From NCBI GenBank assembly GCA_965153455.1, contig OZ234494.1:25597354-25661353 (forward strand): a stretch of 64,000 nucleotides of DNA, in the 5' to 3' direction. How positions within the stretch are numbered: the first letter of the stretch is position 1; each line of letters starts with the position of its first letter. The position numbers and the translations under genes were made by a program. This DNA is from Sphagnum compactum. Taxonomy: Eukaryota; Bryophyta; Sphagnopsida; Sphagnales. Positions 12,327-24,769 of the stretch are shown here, piece by piece. The notes beneath the pieces were generated by a model. It ran no database searches and was not told the DNA's origin. It worked only from the letters and a program-made list of their open reading frames with translations.

Positions 12327-13329
12327 CTGTAGACAATGTAAAACTTTTACTAAGCAATTCATAAGAGCGATTCATAAGGCTTGAAACTCATTTTTGCACC
12401 CAAACTCAAGGTTATCTGAGTTTGGTGCCAAGTTGTGATGCCTGTCATTGTGAATTGGAGGTTTTCATTGTTTGTGGGTTGGTGTCCGAAGTTTTTGGAG
12501 CAAATGAGGTTGCAAGGTTTTCATTTTTTCATGGGTCATTGTGGGAGGTGAGGGGATTTATTCTTACTTCAATTTGTTGAAAAGTCTTGGAATAAAGAAG
12601 ACAAAGAGACTTGTTTGCAACTCATGAGTTTGTAGCATTCATCTTTGATTGTAACATTTTTTTAATCGAAGACTTGTATATGTCTATATATCAAGATAGG
12701 TGTTTGTTTGTTTTGATGGGATCATGCCATAACCCTCAGAAATTGTCCCCCCACCCCACTGCACCCCTGCCCTCTTTTCAGATGGTACCATTGAGAAAGC
12801 CTTGATATGACGATGTACACATTTGTCATTTTACAATTTTTGGACCAATGGAGAAAAAGAGATTGAATTTAGAGTGAATTTTATCTTTAAAAATGAATTT
12901 TAAATCTTAAAATGATTTTTTCACAACTGGGTTTCCTTGGGAAGGTGTCTCTCTTCAAGCCTTGAAGAGGTTTGTTTCACAATCTTTTTTAAAGTTTTCA
13001 TAAGTTGAGGTGCTTCTTTAGATATGATGAAAAGATACATAAACATTATTTTATTTTATTTTTCCATGACCCAATTGTGATTTTTTCATAAGAACTCTAC
13101 AATTAAACTCACTTCCCCTAAATAAAGTTGGGATGGGTGACCATATAGAAGGTTTAATATACTTGAGCCAATAACACATGGGCCCACTAGTACAAATCAA
13201 AGCTACTTGGTCTTTTGGGATTAAAATTTAGCTCCCCTCTGTTACAATAATCTTGCCACCCCTTTAGAGTGCTATGGTAAAATAACTCATGGTTCAACTT
13301 TAGTTTCCACTCCCTCCCAAAAGATCAAC

Positions 13330-14640
13330 CAAATTGATGACAATAGTAAGTTGGATATGAATTGACCATGTTATGGAAACATCAACATTAATTAAAATTG
13401 ACCACATGGAAGAATTGAAATTGACATGACATTATGAAGCAAATTGCATGAATGAAATTTATGCATGGATGAATTTGGACCATACCAATAATGAATATGT
13501 GGTTGAGATCCATAACATGGATTAAAGAGGACTTGCTAAAAACTAAAGACACATATCAAACTCTGAAAATGGAATAAATAAAATGTTAAAGACCAATGAT
13601 ATGTGAAATTCAATTTGAGCTTGACCACATGTATGAAATTGAGCCATGTGAATGGAACTTGTCTCTTGGATGAAATCATATCATATGGATGAAAATGACG
13701 AATTTGGAATGGTTGAAAATTTCCGTATGGAAGGCATGCCCCATATGAATTAGGTTGAGTGACCTAAATGATAGTCATGACTCAAATGAAATGAATTGCA
13801 TGGATGAAAAAATATTCTTTCGAAGAACTTGACAACGTGAACGAGATTGATAAGATAGATGGAATTCAACCATATGGTTGAACTTCATCACATGAGTGAT
13901 ACAAATGACATGGATGGGATTCCACAATATGGATAAAATTAACAAAATAAGTGACATGAATTTTAAAGAAAAACATGATCATGCGACCAACACTGCTAAA
14001 GGGACATTTGGCACTTATTCTCCTTTTGAATTGTTTCTACTAACCTGCGAGAACCCTAAACTAAGAATGAAAAGCCCTTGCATCAAAGAAATGCATTTGA
14101 TCACACCTAAAACTTGCATAATCTGTAGTTTCTAGTTTCTACAACACAAAAGTGGTATGCTGTAACTAGGCGACACTTTCTAATTCAAATTAGAAGATTG
14201 GTAACAAGATGATTAGAGAACAAACAGATAACAAATGAGTTTGCAATTGGAAATGACCCAAAAGAAGTCCCTTGAGGCAATGTGTCTTGCCTTTATATAA
14301 GGTTTTTTTCCCAAAAAAATTCTAACCTGTAATTAGCTGGTTATAGCCAGCATCACCAGTAAGAAACCACTTACAACCAGCTATGGCCAATATAACTAGT
14401 ATAGTTAGTAACTGGAACTAGTAACTAACCTATCCCCTTCACAAACACTCAATGATATACCACCAAAAAAAACAATTAAACACATGCATGAAATTTGACC
14501 ATCTGGATGAAGCTTGATTAGATGTATAATATTGAGATAATTGATGAGGTTGCTAAGATAAATATTATGGACAAAGTGGATCAAATTCAATTACATGGGT
14601 GCTGGTCATGTACATCCATGAACATATTTTCATTCATATC
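13330..14640 (+). repeat. Degenerate array of an ATGGATGAAATTGACCA-like word, forward block
   Basis: Words such as acatggatgaaattgacca, tgaccacatgg, atatggataaaatt and catatggatgaaaatgac recur every 15-60 bp from about 13,330 to 13,975 and again at 14,480-14,640. Between them, 13,980-14,470 is unrelated and may be a later insertion. The open frames here follow the repeat and carry no recognisable protein. Confidence 0.65.
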
Positions 14641-15210
14641 GTTAAATTAATTTTTATTGTCAACTGCATCACTATGGTCAAATTTGTACATGTTAAATTG
14701 AATTTCATCCATATAGTATCTTCCAATCATCTGTATTGTTAATTTCAGCCACAATCCTGTACATGACATTCATTAATGTCCAATTTCATGCATATCATAT
14801 GATTTTCCATATCATTATTTTTATCCATATGTGTTAGTTTCATCATTGTAACCACTTCACATTGAGGATCCTTCTCATTCATATCAAATTTCATCCATAT
14901 CGCCAATTACATCGATGTGGTCAAAGTCATCCATGAACACAATTCTAGGTATCATCAAGTTTCTTTCAATAGTTAGTTTTTATCCATATGGCCAGTTGCA
15001 TCTGTGGTAAATTTTGTCCACAAACTAGTTTTTATCTAGGTAAGGCACAAATCATCCAACAAAATTTACCACATTCATCCAACTAGCAAGGTTTGTTGAT
15101 GTCATCAAATTTCATCCACATGCATGGCCTTTATGCATCTTCATGGTTGAATTCATACATGAACCAATGTTTATCCATTTGATATATGATATTGTTGCAA
15201 TTGTCTTTTC
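14640..15210 (-). repeat. The same degenerate array in inverted orientation
   Basis: The reverse-complement words (aatttcatccatat, ttttatccatatggcca, tggtcaaatttg, aatttcatccacatg) recur through this block. It is an inverted counterpart of the 13.3-14.6 kb block. The switch of orientation lies close to 14,600-14,650. Confidence 0.65.
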
Positions 15211-15481
15211 ATTCATCCTCGTTGTCAATATTTTTTGGTTAGACAACCTTTAACCCATTTTTTTTCCCTTCTGACCCTTCTAACCTTTGTTCCTTTTCCT
15301 ACCTGCCCTGTTGACCCACCTTTCGCTTCCTCCACCCTTTTCCCTATCCCAGAGAAGGTCCCAAATACCACCCCCACTTTCAATTTTCCAGAGACCGACA
15401 AATAATGTAAGAAGAGAAGGATCAGAGCTACAACAGAATTTTGGAGAATGGATACCATGAGTATTCTGTCCATGCAAGATT

Positions 15482-15800
15482 AACAAGGTGTGTGTCACAT
15501 TGTGGCCTTGCCATTTACATTTTAAAGTATCCTAGGGCAAAAGAAGAATTATGGAAACTCAAATATTTCACCATGCAAAAATATAATCTTCCAAAAATCC
15601 TCTAAAAGAAATCAAAATCCTTCAAGATATTATAACTCTATAACTAATCTCCAGTTTCAAGACAAGCCAAAATATCATCTTTCAAAAATCCTCATATAAA
15701 ATAGACCTATTATTACCTAGGGGCCAAAATCCCTTACGGTGCTACTATACTCTATAATGAATCTAAACACAAAATCCTTGCCTTGGTAGGCAAGGCCAAC
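15482..15800 (+). mobile_element. R1 repeat family, copy 2
   Basis: Nearly full-length match to the 1,631-1,957 copy, same strand, with the terminal pair gtggccttgcc (15,502-15,512) and ggcaaggccaac (15,789-15,800). Differences are scattered substitutions and short indels. Confidence 0.7.
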
Positions 15801-16434
15801 AAAATGCCAACAAATTAATATACTGTAGCCTAGGGTTAGCTTCCACATTGACAAAATGAAAAAATAAAAAAAGTTTGGTTTTGGAAATTTGAATTTACTA
15901 TATCTTCGTGATCTACTATTTTATTGTCATATGAGGAGTGAAATTATTCAAATGTAGCCTGCAATAATTATGATTGTTTTCAACACCTCAGCTTCATATT
16001 TTCTCAAAAAATCATTTCACTATTTAAAGGTTTAATTTATGATGAAACTCACCATGAGGAAAGGTATACACCTGAAAATATACAACTATGAAGTGAATTA
16101 AAATCTCAATGTTCTATTGTGCAAAGTGACAATACTAAGTACATGCTATATTCTAGAAACAAATCTTGTGACTACTTAGTAATATAAATCCACTGCAACA
16201 TTAACCATTTTTCTAGCAAACCAACTTCCAAAGATTTTCAGTTGAAAAAAGAAAATTGGACATATAATGTGCCTAGCACTGAGCATTTTACAAAGGAGTG
16301 GATGCTAAGTATGCCATACACAATTATGTGTATTCTTGCTACTTATATTTTTTCCCCTTTCAACTAAATGCAATTGCCAAATATTTTGCATCATGCCAAT
16401 GGTCCAACACCCACCCTGGTACCGTGGTTCAAAC

Positions 16435-16785
16435 CAGTGTTGAGTGGTTCTTGACTTTTATGAAGAACCTCCAGTTCCAGTTCCACAAAACAAATGGAAA
16501 CCCAGGTCCGGTTCTGCGCCAGGTCTGGTCCAGTTCTTGAAAAAACAATACTTCAGGTTCTGGTTTTAGGTAACCCGGTCTGAAACCAAGGTTCCAGACT
16601 TCTATTCCTCAAAAAAAAGTTTTCTTTTTCAAAAGTTTCAGTTCTGGTTCCAGAACTGGATCTAGTTTTCAAACATGGCTCTGATTGTGGTTCCAAAAAT
16701 CAGACCTGGTTTCAGTTTGATTTTTATTAATCAAAACCGGAACTGCCGGTTCTAACCGACCAAAATAGGTAACCGCCCAACACTG
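16435..16785. mobile_element. hAT-like MITE, copy A
   Basis: The left end cagtgttgagtggtt and right end aaccgcccaacactg are inverted copies of a CAGTGTTGGGCGGTT-type terminus, typical of hAT elements. The flanking 8-mers gttcaaac (16,427-16,434) and gttagaac (16,786-16,793) match at 6 of 8 positions, as expected for an aged 8-bp hAT target duplication. The interior is rich in ggttcc/ggaacc words and codes for nothing. A related copy lies at 17,948-18,204. Confidence 0.65.
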
Positions 16786-16789
16786 GTTA

Positions 16790-16970
16790 GAACCCCCAAA
16801 ATCCAATTAAATTGCTTCTAAACATTAGAAATATCTCATGCTTAGAAATCAGATCAGGGTCTCTGAGTTCAAATCTAACATATTTCGTGGGCTTAATATG
16901 GCCACTAAGAGGAGGGCTGGCTCCAAAAGGTCAAGGTGCCAGAGTGGGTGCTGGTTCACCCTGGCAGCAG
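16790..16970. mobile_element. Partial copy of the GGTGCTGGTTCACCC foldback family
   Basis: This follows the element at 30,127-30,316 for about 170 bp: the taaacattagaaatatc block, then tctctgagttcaaatctaac, then the terminus gtgggtgctggttcaccctg. Its left terminal repeat is missing, lost next to the hAT-like element. Confidence 0.55.
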
Positions 16971-17022
16971 TTGGGCGTCTCCTCCTTTGATGTGGTTTTC
17001 AGTCAACCACGCAGCATGCATA

Positions 17023-17337
17023 ATAAGGGGTGCGTCACACTGTGGCCTTGCCATTTGCATTAAAAAGTATCTAAAAGCAAAGAAGAGTTATGGAAACTCG
17101 AATATTTCACCATGCACAAATATAATCTTCAAAATCCTCCAAAAGAAACCGAAGTCCTTCAAGATATTATAACTCTATAACTAATCTCAAGTTTCAACAC
17201 AAGCCAAAATCTCATCTTTCAAAAATCCTCATATAAAAATAGACCTATTATTATTACCTAGGAGCCAAAATCCATTAAGCTACTATACTCTATAATGAAT
17301 CTAAACACATTATCCTTGCCTTGGTAGGCAAGGCCAA
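17023..17337 (+). mobile_element. R1 repeat family, copy 3
   Basis: Third copy in the same orientation, running from aaggggtgcgtcacactgtgg to ggcaaggccaa, with scattered differences from the other two. Downstream, 17,340-17,940 holds long open frames on both strands, but none is recognisable. Confidence 0.7.
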
Positions 17338-17947
17338 TTAGGTAATTTTGCCAGTTGCAAAGGCAGAATTGATCTCCTCCTTGTAAAAGGACATTGACAC
17401 CACCCATTTTGAGCTGCAGGGCAGGCCTGAGAATGTGATTGGGCAAGTCCAGGAATCAGACATGTTGAAAGGGACAAATCTAGTTGGTCTTCTCCAGCCA
17501 GAACCTCTAACTGCTGGAATCCACTGCTAATAATCAGCCAAAGGTGACAGCAGATTTTGTTCAAAGGTGGGGTATCATGGAACCCAAGATTTGGAGACTC
17601 TGAACTAACTCCAAAGTTAGTGGATGCTTTTTTGAGAATGGGGTCAGTGGCTACCATATCCCCAGAGAACCAAACTAATTCCTTTGATTCGTTGGACACT
17701 CAAACAAACTACGGGCTTAAACACAGTGAAGACTCAGCAGCAGAGTGGTCCCTTGTAGCTTGAACTGATCTGTTGAATAATTGACTGACTTCTCAACAAG
17801 ATCCGCCATAATTCTATGAGCACATGAGAGACTTTAAGGATACCTAGTGCATGCAATACTTGTCCCATACTATTTGGGAAATGCAAGAAGATTCCAATAT
17901 GGATTTGATAATTAATAGACAGCATTGAAAAAAAATACATAAAACGT

Positions 17948-18204
17948 CAGTTGGGCGGTTCTAATAATACTGCATATTAATTATCACCCAACTGACTTTT
18001 TTATGTAACCGCCCAATAAAAGCCAAGAACCATCTTACAAAAAAATTATTTAAAAAAAAATCCAGTTCGAGAATCAGATCCCATTTTAAAACCCAGTTCC
18101 AATTTTGGTTCCACAAATCAAACTTGGTTCCAATTTGATTTTTACTAACCAGAACCAAAACGGACCGTTCTAGCCGGCCAAATCGAGTAACCACCCAACA
18201 CTTG
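17948..18204. mobile_element. hAT-like MITE, copy B (shorter)
   Basis: It starts cagttgggcggttct and ends aaccacccaacacttg. The interior shares the ggttcc-rich body and the gaccgttctagccgg..gtaacc end block with copy A. No 8-bp target duplication could be matched. A nested smaller inversion of the terminus (cacccaactgac ... gtaaccgcccaat) lies just inside the left end. Confidence 0.55.
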
Positions 18205-18209
18205 TCAAT

Positions 18210-19715
18210 ATCAAATAGGAAAGTAAAAGTGGTAGCTTAAAACCCAATATCAGTGGAATCCATCAGATATGTCACCCAACTTACATGAAACTAAGTATAA
18301 AATGCAACTCTTAGCTATAACTTAGACCACATCCACAAGGAAGGGCGTCATCCTTGGATGGCTGAGAAAGTTTTGTTCTTTGTAGAAATGAAATTTTGTG
18401 GAGGTGTTAATTCAGTAGGTAGCTGGTGGGCACCCATATGCTTCTAAGAAGATTGCTGTAGGTTTGCTTAATATCGTATGTACATTTAACTTTTGTGATA
18501 GATGCAGGTCGATGATTCAAATGGCCTTGGATTATGCACTAAAAATGACAAAAATAAGAATGTAAGTGGTGGTCTGCTGTGGGATTCTAGAAACAAAGTT
18601 CGCTGGGAAAACAAATATCATGTCAGACTTATTTCGTTCTGTCAGTGCTTTAGCCAGTTTAGAAAAATGAGCCTATGTAGTAGTCCAAATCTGGTTTACA
18701 AAAGGGTGCTTTGTGTTGGTGTCATATTATGTATTGTCATTTATTTGCAAGGGGGTATATATATGGCACACTCCAGAACATTTGAACTGTACACAGAGGC
18801 TTGTGTTTGTATTCCAGTTGGGGAAACTGAATGTAATACTAGTTTAGATTAGTCACGCTTTTCTTTTTTTCTAGTCAGACATGCAACCAGAATCATGACC
18901 CATGATCTTAACAATCACTTCTTAGGCATATATTCCCGGGGTTCATAGCTTTTAATTTATAAAAATTCCACCACTGAATTGAAATCACTAAATGCATAAA
19001 ATCACGTGTCAATTTACATCCCTGAATTCATGGGTGTGTAAGTTCCATCTTGAATAGTGCTGAAAATTCCATGTTGTTTTGCATCAGCACAATTTGTAGG
19101 ACGTTGGAAAGTAGTGTTTTTTTTTGGGGGACAGGGGTGGAGGTGGGGGAGTGTCTCACAGGCATCTCAAGTTCACACTCTTCTTGTGTCCATGTGCAAA
19201 ATAGGACATGGCAAAACATGCAAAAGTTCCGGAGCACTGGAGCTGGCATGGGATAAGACCCAAATGTTGTCAAAGTGTATGTACATCTCAATGCAAATTT
19301 TAAGGTGACAGACAGCCTTGCAGTATCCAAGATCCAAAAAACTAGCAAACATCTTTGCCCTATCTAACTGTGCTAAACATGCTCCTAACAAATAGCCTGG
19401 GTAACAGTGCTGTCATTTGATGTAACTCATTGGCATGAATTGGGTTTTGGCTTGATTTAAACTACATAACACTGCTTTGGAAAATGACAAATTGTATGGT
19501 ATTAACAGATGATGGTAGCTTGATATATCAATCCAAACTTAAGTACTTGGAATATGAACAACAGCTTCTATATCCTCAAATTTGAACCTTAAGGGAAAAC
19601 TTGGAATTTGTGGCCTAGTTGATAGGGGCACGTTTCAATTTAGGTTCAGAGTCTACAAATGTATTAAAAAAGTATTACCTTAACTGATTAGACTGGCAGG
19701 AGGAATCTGGTCACA
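18210..19715. other. Stretch of mixed composition, no gene supported
   Basis: A good acceptor/donor pair frames 18 codons near 18,508-18,561 (VDDSNGLGLCTKND...), with GTAAGT at its end, but no partner exon was found. The remaining open frames overlap on both strands and look like chance. Confidence 0.4.
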
Positions 19716-19718
19716 TTT

Positions 19719-19994
19719 GTGTCCTCCTTTTTGCAAGAGAACCCTTTACTTCAGGCCATCCAAACAGTCCACCCTATTTGTATGCCTGATTAGTACCGCC
19801 AAGCCCAACTTATTGTTGAGCTCTTTCAGAGTTTGTCTAACCTTAACCTCCCTTCAGCCATTAATGTTAAGGTTTAACATCATTATATCTTGCGAAATCT
19901 CATGTGACTCAATCTCAAGTTTGAGTGTGATTTTTCTATCTGGAGCATTGCCATTCCCAAATAAAGCATGCTTAGGACTACATAGTGTGATATC
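19719..19994 (-). pseudogene. Interrupted coding-like frame, family not recognised
   Basis: On the minus strand 92 codons read with protein-like composition and only two stops. Recognisable stretches are PKHALFGNGNAPDRKI, KLEIESHEISQD, VRQTLKELNNKLGLAVL and RHTNRVDCLDGL. The plus-strand open frame here lacks such character. I cannot name the family; it may be a broken exon or a transposon fragment. Confidence 0.35.
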
Positions 19995-20129
19995 CAAGAA
20001 AGTAAACAGCAATGTTGCAATTTTGCATGCAACTAGCCTTTACATTTTCATGTCACATTGGTTGTTATGTTTATGGAATTGCATAATGGAAGTGGCACAA
20101 TCATTATGTTTATGGTTGTACCTATAGAT

Positions 20130-23100
20130 AGGTTAAGCATCAATGAATGTTGCTCAAGGCCTTTTCTAAATTTTTTTAAAGATGTGAATCTCAAGTCTCG
20201 AGTTTTAGAAAAGTTGTGTTTGAGCAAACAAAAATAGTGATCAAGAATCTGATGAATGAGATGCTAAGCATGAATATGTCAAGTGTGATGTCAATTGTCA
20301 TCCAAAGTCTTTTCAAGGAAATGAGGACATCTAGTTTCACAAGGGACCTTGACACTAGCCTAGACTATATTCAAACAAGAGATAATAAAAAATATGAATT
20401 TGGAGAAAATTGAATTACATAAGATTAATATGTAGATACATTACTTTTGGTGATGGGATTTATGTGGTCATTTATAGGTTCAAAACATTATGGATTGGGC
20501 TACCCTATCTTCCAATAGTGATATCTAATGTGTTGTTATTACCACAATACTTGGTAGGTTTGGCAATAATTAAATTATTTTCATTTTTTTGAAGTTTTTT
20601 TTAAATTGGATAAAATATGTAAAAATTCAAGAAAATCAATACATGGATAATCAATGCAAGAACACAATGCATTAAAAGTTTCAAATGGACCATAGACTAA
20701 ATGACATGTGTGCTTGCCATTCTTGCACCCCTATTGGTAGTCTTAAAAATATATAATTGAGTTTCAAATGGACCTTGTAAATGAATGGGTTGCAGTTGGA
20801 TGGCAAAGCTTCGATTCAACTTGATAACAATCATGGTGTTTTTAATTACTTCTCAAAATCAAGAAAGCACCATAAATTTAAATATGATGTCAATGATAGG
20901 AAGTGGACAAACATAATTCCATTATTAATTCATTGACTATGACTTTTGACATAATTTAAAATGTTATACCGTCAATGGTGCTAATGTTGAAGCCCAATGT
21001 TTCAAATAAATAAATAGTATTACCTTTTTTTAATTAAATTTTTTACTTTTATGTTGGTATAAGGTGTCAAATATTTGATGATGCAATCATTTAAAAAAGT
21101 AGAATGCTAGATTATTGTGTGTACTAAAAGATTGAATGATTATAAAGTGGACCAAAAAAACTAACATCCCCCAAAAAATACTTAAATCCACAAAAAATAA
21201 CCTATTTATTTCAAGTGCTTCATAAATTATACAAATGATTTCCCCAAGAGAACCAACTTTTGATTTACATTGAAAGTTGTTTATTCACAACTTGGAAATA
21301 ATGATATTATTGATAATGCTAGTTTTATTTACTAATTTTACTAATGACAAGTTTTATGACAATTGTTTTTGGTTATTTTGATGTTTTCAAATGATAATGC
21401 CATTTACTTGAATAAGTTCAACATGAAATCATTATGTACTATTCAAACCAAAATAATTCTCAATATTTCATGAATTTTTGAGGTTGTGAATTAGCACCAT
21501 TCTTATGAAAATTTTCATTATTTCATTTGAATCTAATTAATTTTCATTTATCATCTAAAAATGAAGTGGATATCTTTGAATGTACATTTTAGCCATGAAT
21601 TTTATGGAGCTTCATGAGGTTCAACCATTGAGAATTGCAATAAAAATATCACTTATAATTGGTCATGTGGTCTAATACCGCTATTATGAATCGTATCTTT
21701 GCATCCATGAGTAAGGTGTTTATTTAATAGTTTGCAAAAAAAAAATCATTTTGTTCATTGAAGGACATGTAATTTTTAAAATTGCTAATACTTGACCAAC
21801 TTTTTGAGGTGTTCCTTTTACATTGAGGATTGTAAGTCATGCAATTTTGTTGTTATTGTTCAATGTCATGGATAATGTTTCATAATCTAATTTACCCCAT
21901 ATCATTAGATTATGTATACTAATATTTTTAAATAATTAATTGTAAAAAAAAAATTGTATAGTTAACTTGTCATTCATGGATCAAATTTCATGAACATTCA
22001 TTTTTCATCCATAATTTTGACATTTCAGTAAATGGATGAAATCCACCACTTTTTGCTTTTCATCAATTATGGGTATCTAAAAAGGCGTTCAAAAAGGTTC
22101 TTAGGACAATGGTTTTGTCAATAAAATGCGGTTGGTCATTTGAAATTCATTGTTATCCAAATTTGGCTTAGCCAAATTAGTTAATTTACTCATTTACACA
22201 TTGTTATTAGGCATGACGTTAACTTGGTTTGCACATTTGTTGGGACTTGAATCTCCATTGTTCATCAAATTGATTATTGAATAATTCCTTGAAGAATTTA
22301 GTGTTGCCTTTGGGGAAATTTTAGCCATGGATTTCACATCTACCAACAAATTGCGATATCTTCACCAAGGATCACACCCAACCATTGTGTATGCATTTGA
22401 ATTTAAGGTATTGGTTTGTGACATACTGTGAGACAAAGTTGCATTCATGAATTAATTTCAATTCAAATTATGTAGCACTATGAAAGACGTCTTTATCATG
22501 CCATATTTTACAACCTTTAATCAAGTCATTGCACAAGCTTGTCAAGATTCTATGATAACCTATTTTTCAAATGTCCTTAGAAGTGATATTGGGAACCATC
22601 ACCAACACAAAAGAATTTTACATCTGCCATGTTGGTTCAACCATTAATGACTTTCATATTGAAAGATGACCCATGCAAATTGATGGGACACACTTCATCA
22701 TTCAAACACTTCATGAAATTAGAAAAAACACATTGACATGCAAGATATATTATATTTGTACTTTAAATAACCATGCCATAGTGTTAATGAATGTTCAAAG
22801 ATTTGCGGTCAATAGACAACATGAACACGTGTCACTTCTTTCACCAATCCACATTTTGAAAAATTAAAAAATGAGGATGTTTAGTCTTGATGTTGTAGCC
22901 CTAACCTCAAGCTCATAGCCAAAGTTGAGGCAAGACAAGGGAAATAAACCAAGAATGAAGCCAAGGCAAGGCCAAGGCATGGTAAGGTTCAAACACATTC
23001 CCAAAATGAGTGAAAAGTCTATGGGAGTCCAAGGGAGGAACCACTCCAATTATAGAACCAAGAGTAGGGAATATTTTATCACTAATACCAAGTGTTGACA

Positions 23101-24760
23101 ATGGGGGGGGGGGGGGGTGTCACTTTGATAAGGACCTTGAGATTTCAACCTTGTTCTGTTATGTATTGAAAATTGTCAAACATAATTTTAGATCCAAAAC
23201 CATTTTTTTCAATAATTGATCATGATAAAATAGGGATAAAATGCAACAAAATCATGACAATGAAAATTCAAACCTTACCTGAGTTTGGTGTTTTTGCATG
23301 TGTTAATGTCAAAGGATAATTGGCACAACAACATAAATTGGCATTGGTGAAGAACACTAGACCAATACCTATTGAAGTCATGGACAACGCAAGATTTTAT
23401 TCAATGCAAAACCTCACATGAATATAAAATATGATTATAATAAATGTCTTTAACCCAAGTATTAACAAGGTTGCTTTTAATGTCATTTCACCATTATATT
23501 ATCTTGGTTTAATCTGCATAATTCACTAGTGGATTGACACACAAAAAGTCTCAATTTGAAACATTGAAATGCAAAAGAATGGAATATGAAACTTCCTTCA
23601 CAAACATGTTTGGTGATAATCATGATTATGTGAGCAATTTTAGGAAATGGATACATGAAAAGCCCTAAATACAAGGAAAGTATTCAAATTACACAAATAT
23701 CAAAATATTTTAAGGCTTTATTTATTGGAACAAAGGTTTTCATGCATATTGCGAAAAAAGGAGAATCTATCACATGTCACATGTTCTTCCAACATAATGT
23801 ATAATTGTGAATTTGATTAAAATGCAATGGAGTTCCTTGACTACAATCAATTTCGGTAATGGCATTTGCATGGACCTTTGTAAGGTTCAAACCAATGTTG
23901 GTCGGTGAATTTTTTTTCCTAACTAGTTAGGTAAATTATTTATATATATTTGGACCACATAAGTTATCAATATTTATTAATTTATTTGGTTTTTTTTGGG
24001 TGATAATTTTCAATTATGCATAAAGGTCGATTCTCAAGTACCCACCTTAAAAATTGCCAATTATACCATCTAGGTAGCATATTATATTTTGAAATTCTAA
24101 TACTTGGAGTCCATAAAGGTCCTATTGATTATTTGAACGATAGGTGTCAAGTGGTTGGGTTCCCCTATTAATTTTCCAAAAGATCAATAATCAATTAGTA
24201 GTTTATCAATAACCAAGTTGATAACTCAGTTTTTTTTAGTAATTGGCCAACATTAATTCATTCCACCATGGATTGGGTTACCCCAATTTATGTTGGTGAT
24301 GTTTGACATTTTTTTTCCTAACATTTTTCATGGTTCATTGCACATTACTTCCCAATAGTGGCCCTTTTACCCATCTAACTAAACTATATCAACTCCTTGC
24401 ATGGGGACCTAAAAGTGAAGTTGTTAGGTTTTAATCTTTGTAGGTTTGTGTCACAACAACCCCATTTTTGATTCATGCATGCACCTTTCTGAATCATTTA
24501 TCTTGGAAATGGATATTTCTAAATTCACATTAGGAGCCTTGTGCCTATCACAAACTAGAAAATAAAACATTCTTGACCATGTTAGTTTTAGTTTTTGTAA
24601 TTCTTGTCATGTTGAAGTCAACTCTACAAGATTTGTAACAAAGAAGTCTTGGTCATTTTTTACATTTGAGGAGTGGTGTCCTTTCTTCAAAAAGGCTTAA
24701 CATGAAATCTTTCTTGTATTCAAACTACAAGAACCTCTAATATTTCATGACAACTTTGTG
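20130..24760. other. AT-rich stretch with no supportable gene
   Basis: About 4.6 kb of strongly AT-rich DNA with short chance frames. A plus-strand fragment near 22,600-22,860 (containing IDGTHFIIQT) faintly recalls Harbinger-type transposases but is too weak to call. A 15-nt poly-G run occupies 23,103-23,117. The rest is probably unrecognisable transposon debris. Confidence 0.55.
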
Positions 24761-24769
24761 TTTCAAATT

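Noticed and set aside
17310-17699. 129-codon minus-strand frame
   Set aside because: It begins inside or beside an R1 repeat copy, overlaps an open frame on the other strand and matches nothing known.
19717-20127. 136-codon plus-strand frame
   Set aside because: The opposite strand shows more protein-like composition over the same bases, so this looks like a shadow.
22580-22867. Possible Harbinger-type transposase fragment (IDGTHFIIQT)
   Set aside because: Only one short motif resembles the family, and order and spacing of the others are absent.
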